A stretch of 64,000 bases of DNA from Bacteroidetes bacterium HGW-Bacteroidetes-8 (GTDB lineage: Bacteria; Bacteroidota; Bacteroidia; Bacteroidales; UBA932), in contig PHCZ01000002.1 in NCBI GenBank assembly GCA_002840895.1, positions 93,782-157,781 of the forward strand. The letters run 5' to 3'. The notes beneath the pieces were generated by a model, which saw nothing but the letters and a program-made list of their open reading frames with translations, ran no database searches and was not told where the DNA came from. Position 1 is the stretch's first letter; the number at the start of each line of letters is the position of its first letter. The translations under genes were made by a program, and so were the position numbers. Of this stretch, positions 62,772 through 64,000 are shown in pieces.

Positions 62772-64000
62772 CTACTTGATTTTCTTAAAAACCACAGAAG
62801 AGTTATGCCCTCCAAAACCAAAAGTATTGTTTATTGCTACATTAACCTCTCTCTTTTGTGCTTTATTAAGAGTGAGATTTAGTCTGTAATCAATCTCAGG
62901 ATCCTCGTGTTCAAAATTGATTGTTGGTGGAATAATCCCGTCACAAATTGCGTGTATACAGGCAAGTGCCTCAATAGCTCCGGTTGCACCCAAAAGGTGG
63001 CCTGTCATTGATTTGGTAGCACTGATATTAAGCTTGTATGCGTGCTCTCCAAATAGGGATATGATTGCTTTTAGCTCTGCAATATCTCCGAGAGGAGTTG
63101 CTGTTCCGTGTACATTGATGTAATCAACCTCATCAATAGCGATACCACCATCCTCAAGTGCAAACTTCATAACATTTGCAGCTCCCAATCCGTCCGGATG
63201 TGGCTGAGTTATATGGTATGCATCCGCTGTCATACCGCCTCCCGCAACTTCACAGTAGATCTTTGCGCCTCTTGCCACAGCGTGTTCGTACTCTTCAAAT
63301 ATGAGAATTCCTGACCCTTCCCCCATTACAAAACCATCTCTGGTTTTATCAAATGGTCTTGAGGCAGTTTTGTAGTTCTCGTTATTTGTTGAGAGAGCCT
63401 GTGAAGAGTTGAAGCCGCCCACGCTTGGGATTGTAATCCCAGCTTCGGAGCCTCCGGTTACGATAATATCTGCTTTGCCGAGTCTTATTGTGTTGAGTGC
63501 ATCAATCATTGCGTGAGTTGAGGATGCGCAGGCCGATACTGTAGTATAATTTGGCCCCCTGAATCCATATTTCATTGAGATCATACCCGGGGCAATATCC
63601 GGAATCATTTTAGGAATAAGAAAAGGGCTAAAGCGAGGGTTGTTTCCACTTTCGCAATAGCCCACTATCTCATTGAACAGAGTCTCTATTCCTCCGATTC
63701 CTGTGCCAAGTATAACTCCTACTCTATCCGGATTGATTTTTTGGGTATCGATTTCGCTATCATTGATAGCTTCTGCAGATGCAATGAATGCATACTGAGT
63801 AAAACGGTCGATTTTCCGCTCCTCCTTTCTGTCGATACCATATTTTGCCGGATCGTAGTCTTTAATTTCACAAGCAAATTTGGTTTTAAAAAGGGTAGTG
63901 TCAAAACGGGTAATAAGATCGGCACCGCTAAGACCAATATCCAAATTGCCAAAATACTCGGCGATATTGTTTCCTATCGGATTAATGGTTCCGATACCTG
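62772..64000 (-). CDS. fabF: beta-ketoacyl-ACP synthase II FabF, N-terminus cut by window edge
   Basis: 409 codons (including the stop) are visible; the frame stays open to the right edge and reads GIGTINPIGNNIAEYFGN just before the LDIGLSG block, so only about ten N-terminal residues are missing. The active site is Cys in VSACASSTHAM, with the histidines in NVHGTATPLGD and the conserved NNTFGFGGHNSSVVF near the end. It elongates acyl-ACP with malonyl-ACP in fatty acid synthesis. An internal TTG at 63944 could be mistaken for the start. A strong terminator follows. Confidence 0.97.
   Translation of the reverse strand, partial: GIGTINPIGNNIAEYFGNLDIGLSGADLITRFDTTLFKTKFACEIKDYDPAKYGIDRKEERKIDRFTQYAFIASAEAINDSEIDTQKINPDRVGVILGTGIGGIETLFNEIVGYCESGNNPRFSPFLIPKMIPDIAPGMISMKYGFRGPNYTTVSACASSTHAMIDALNTIRLGKADIIVTGGSEAGITIPSVGGFNSSQALSTNNENYKTASRPFDKTRDGFVMGEGSGILIFEEYEHAVARGAKIYCEVAGGGMTADAYHITQPHPDGLGAANVMKFALEDGGIAIDEVDYINVHGTATPLGDIAELKAIISLFGEHAYKLNISATKSMTGHLLGATGAIEALACIHAICDGIIPPTINFEHEDPEIDYRLNLTLNKAQKREVNVAINNTFGFGGHNSSVVFKKIK

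Noticed and set aside
1..64000. CRISPR arrays, tRNA or rRNA genes, insertion sequences and prophage genes
   Set aside because: None were seen: no regular direct repeats, no cloverleaf-type sequences in the gaps and no transposase or phage-like proteins.

Overview
The window is a piece of a Bacteroidota chromosome, most likely order Bacteroidales. The evidence is the gene families (TonB-dependent receptor with a carboxypeptidase-regulatory-like domain, DUF4270 lipoprotein, GSCFA, DUF3098, DUF4294 and DUF3108 proteins), the tgt-lptF and glycogen synthase/DUF4270 gene pairs, and many promoters of the Bacteroidota type (TAnnTTTG about 7 bp before the start of transcription, sometimes with TTTG 18-20 bp further upstream). 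I cannot name the genus. The window is densely coded, with no gene-free stretch over 300 bp. I saw no rRNA, tRNA, CRISPR array or insertion sequence.

Layout. 1-7076 (minus): an RND efflux operon (membrane fusion protein, RND pump, TolC-type channel) running into a TonB-dependent receptor cut by the left edge. 7150-14219: a tiny CDGSH iron-sulfur protein, then on the plus strand a SPOUT RNA methylase, moaA, moaC and a MOSC-MoaB fusion. A minus-strand metalloprotease follows, then a molybdate/tungstate-type ABC permease and ATPase. 14232-15734: a serine hydrolase. 15748-28919 (minus): a run of seventeen genes containing the complete RNF complex (rnfBCDGEA with an RseC-like gene in front), dnaB, an aminotransferase, a zinc-ribbon protein, a Nif3-like protein, a MerR regulator and two M23 peptidases. 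29020-34709 (plus): alaS, an LptF/LptG permease, fmt and a thiamine pyrophosphokinase. 34763-43097: HU, a GSCFA protein, queG, a threonine-dehydrogenase-like SDR, lptF-tgt, a nucleoside transporter and a cysteine-synthase-like enzyme. 43348-54082 (minus): the spc and alpha ribosomal protein cluster from rplP to rplQ. 54252-60300: an M19 dipeptidase, a GltS-type symporter, a DUF4294 protein, and the envelope genes lpxH-like, uppP, DUF3098 and ftsX. 60393-62578: a half-size glycogen synthase and a DUF4270 lipoprotein. 62772-64000: fabF, cut by the right edge.

Themes. Redox and molybdenum: RNF couples ferredoxin and NAD to an ion gradient, and moaA, moaC, the MOSC-MoaB fusion and the ABC transporter point to molybdenum or tungsten cofactor use. 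Envelope: an efflux operon, LptF/G permeases, UppP, an LpxH-like hydrolase, FtsX and the M23 peptidases. Information processing: the ribosomal cluster, RNA polymerase alpha, DnaB, AlaS, Fmt, Tgt and QueG.

The most notable anomalies are in the ribosomal cluster. rpsM appears to carry a deletion of about 43 bp that removes a highly conserved S13 segment and throws the tail out of frame. The cluster also begins abruptly at rplP: the usual upstream genes are absent, the usual L16 N-terminal residues are missing, and there is a new promoter. Other points are an 18-bp perfect inverted repeat before fabF, a decayed peptidase fragment near 56.8 kb, a short MoaA and a cysteine-rich tail on the cysteine-synthase-like enzyme. 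I did not find a convincing new multi-gene system.
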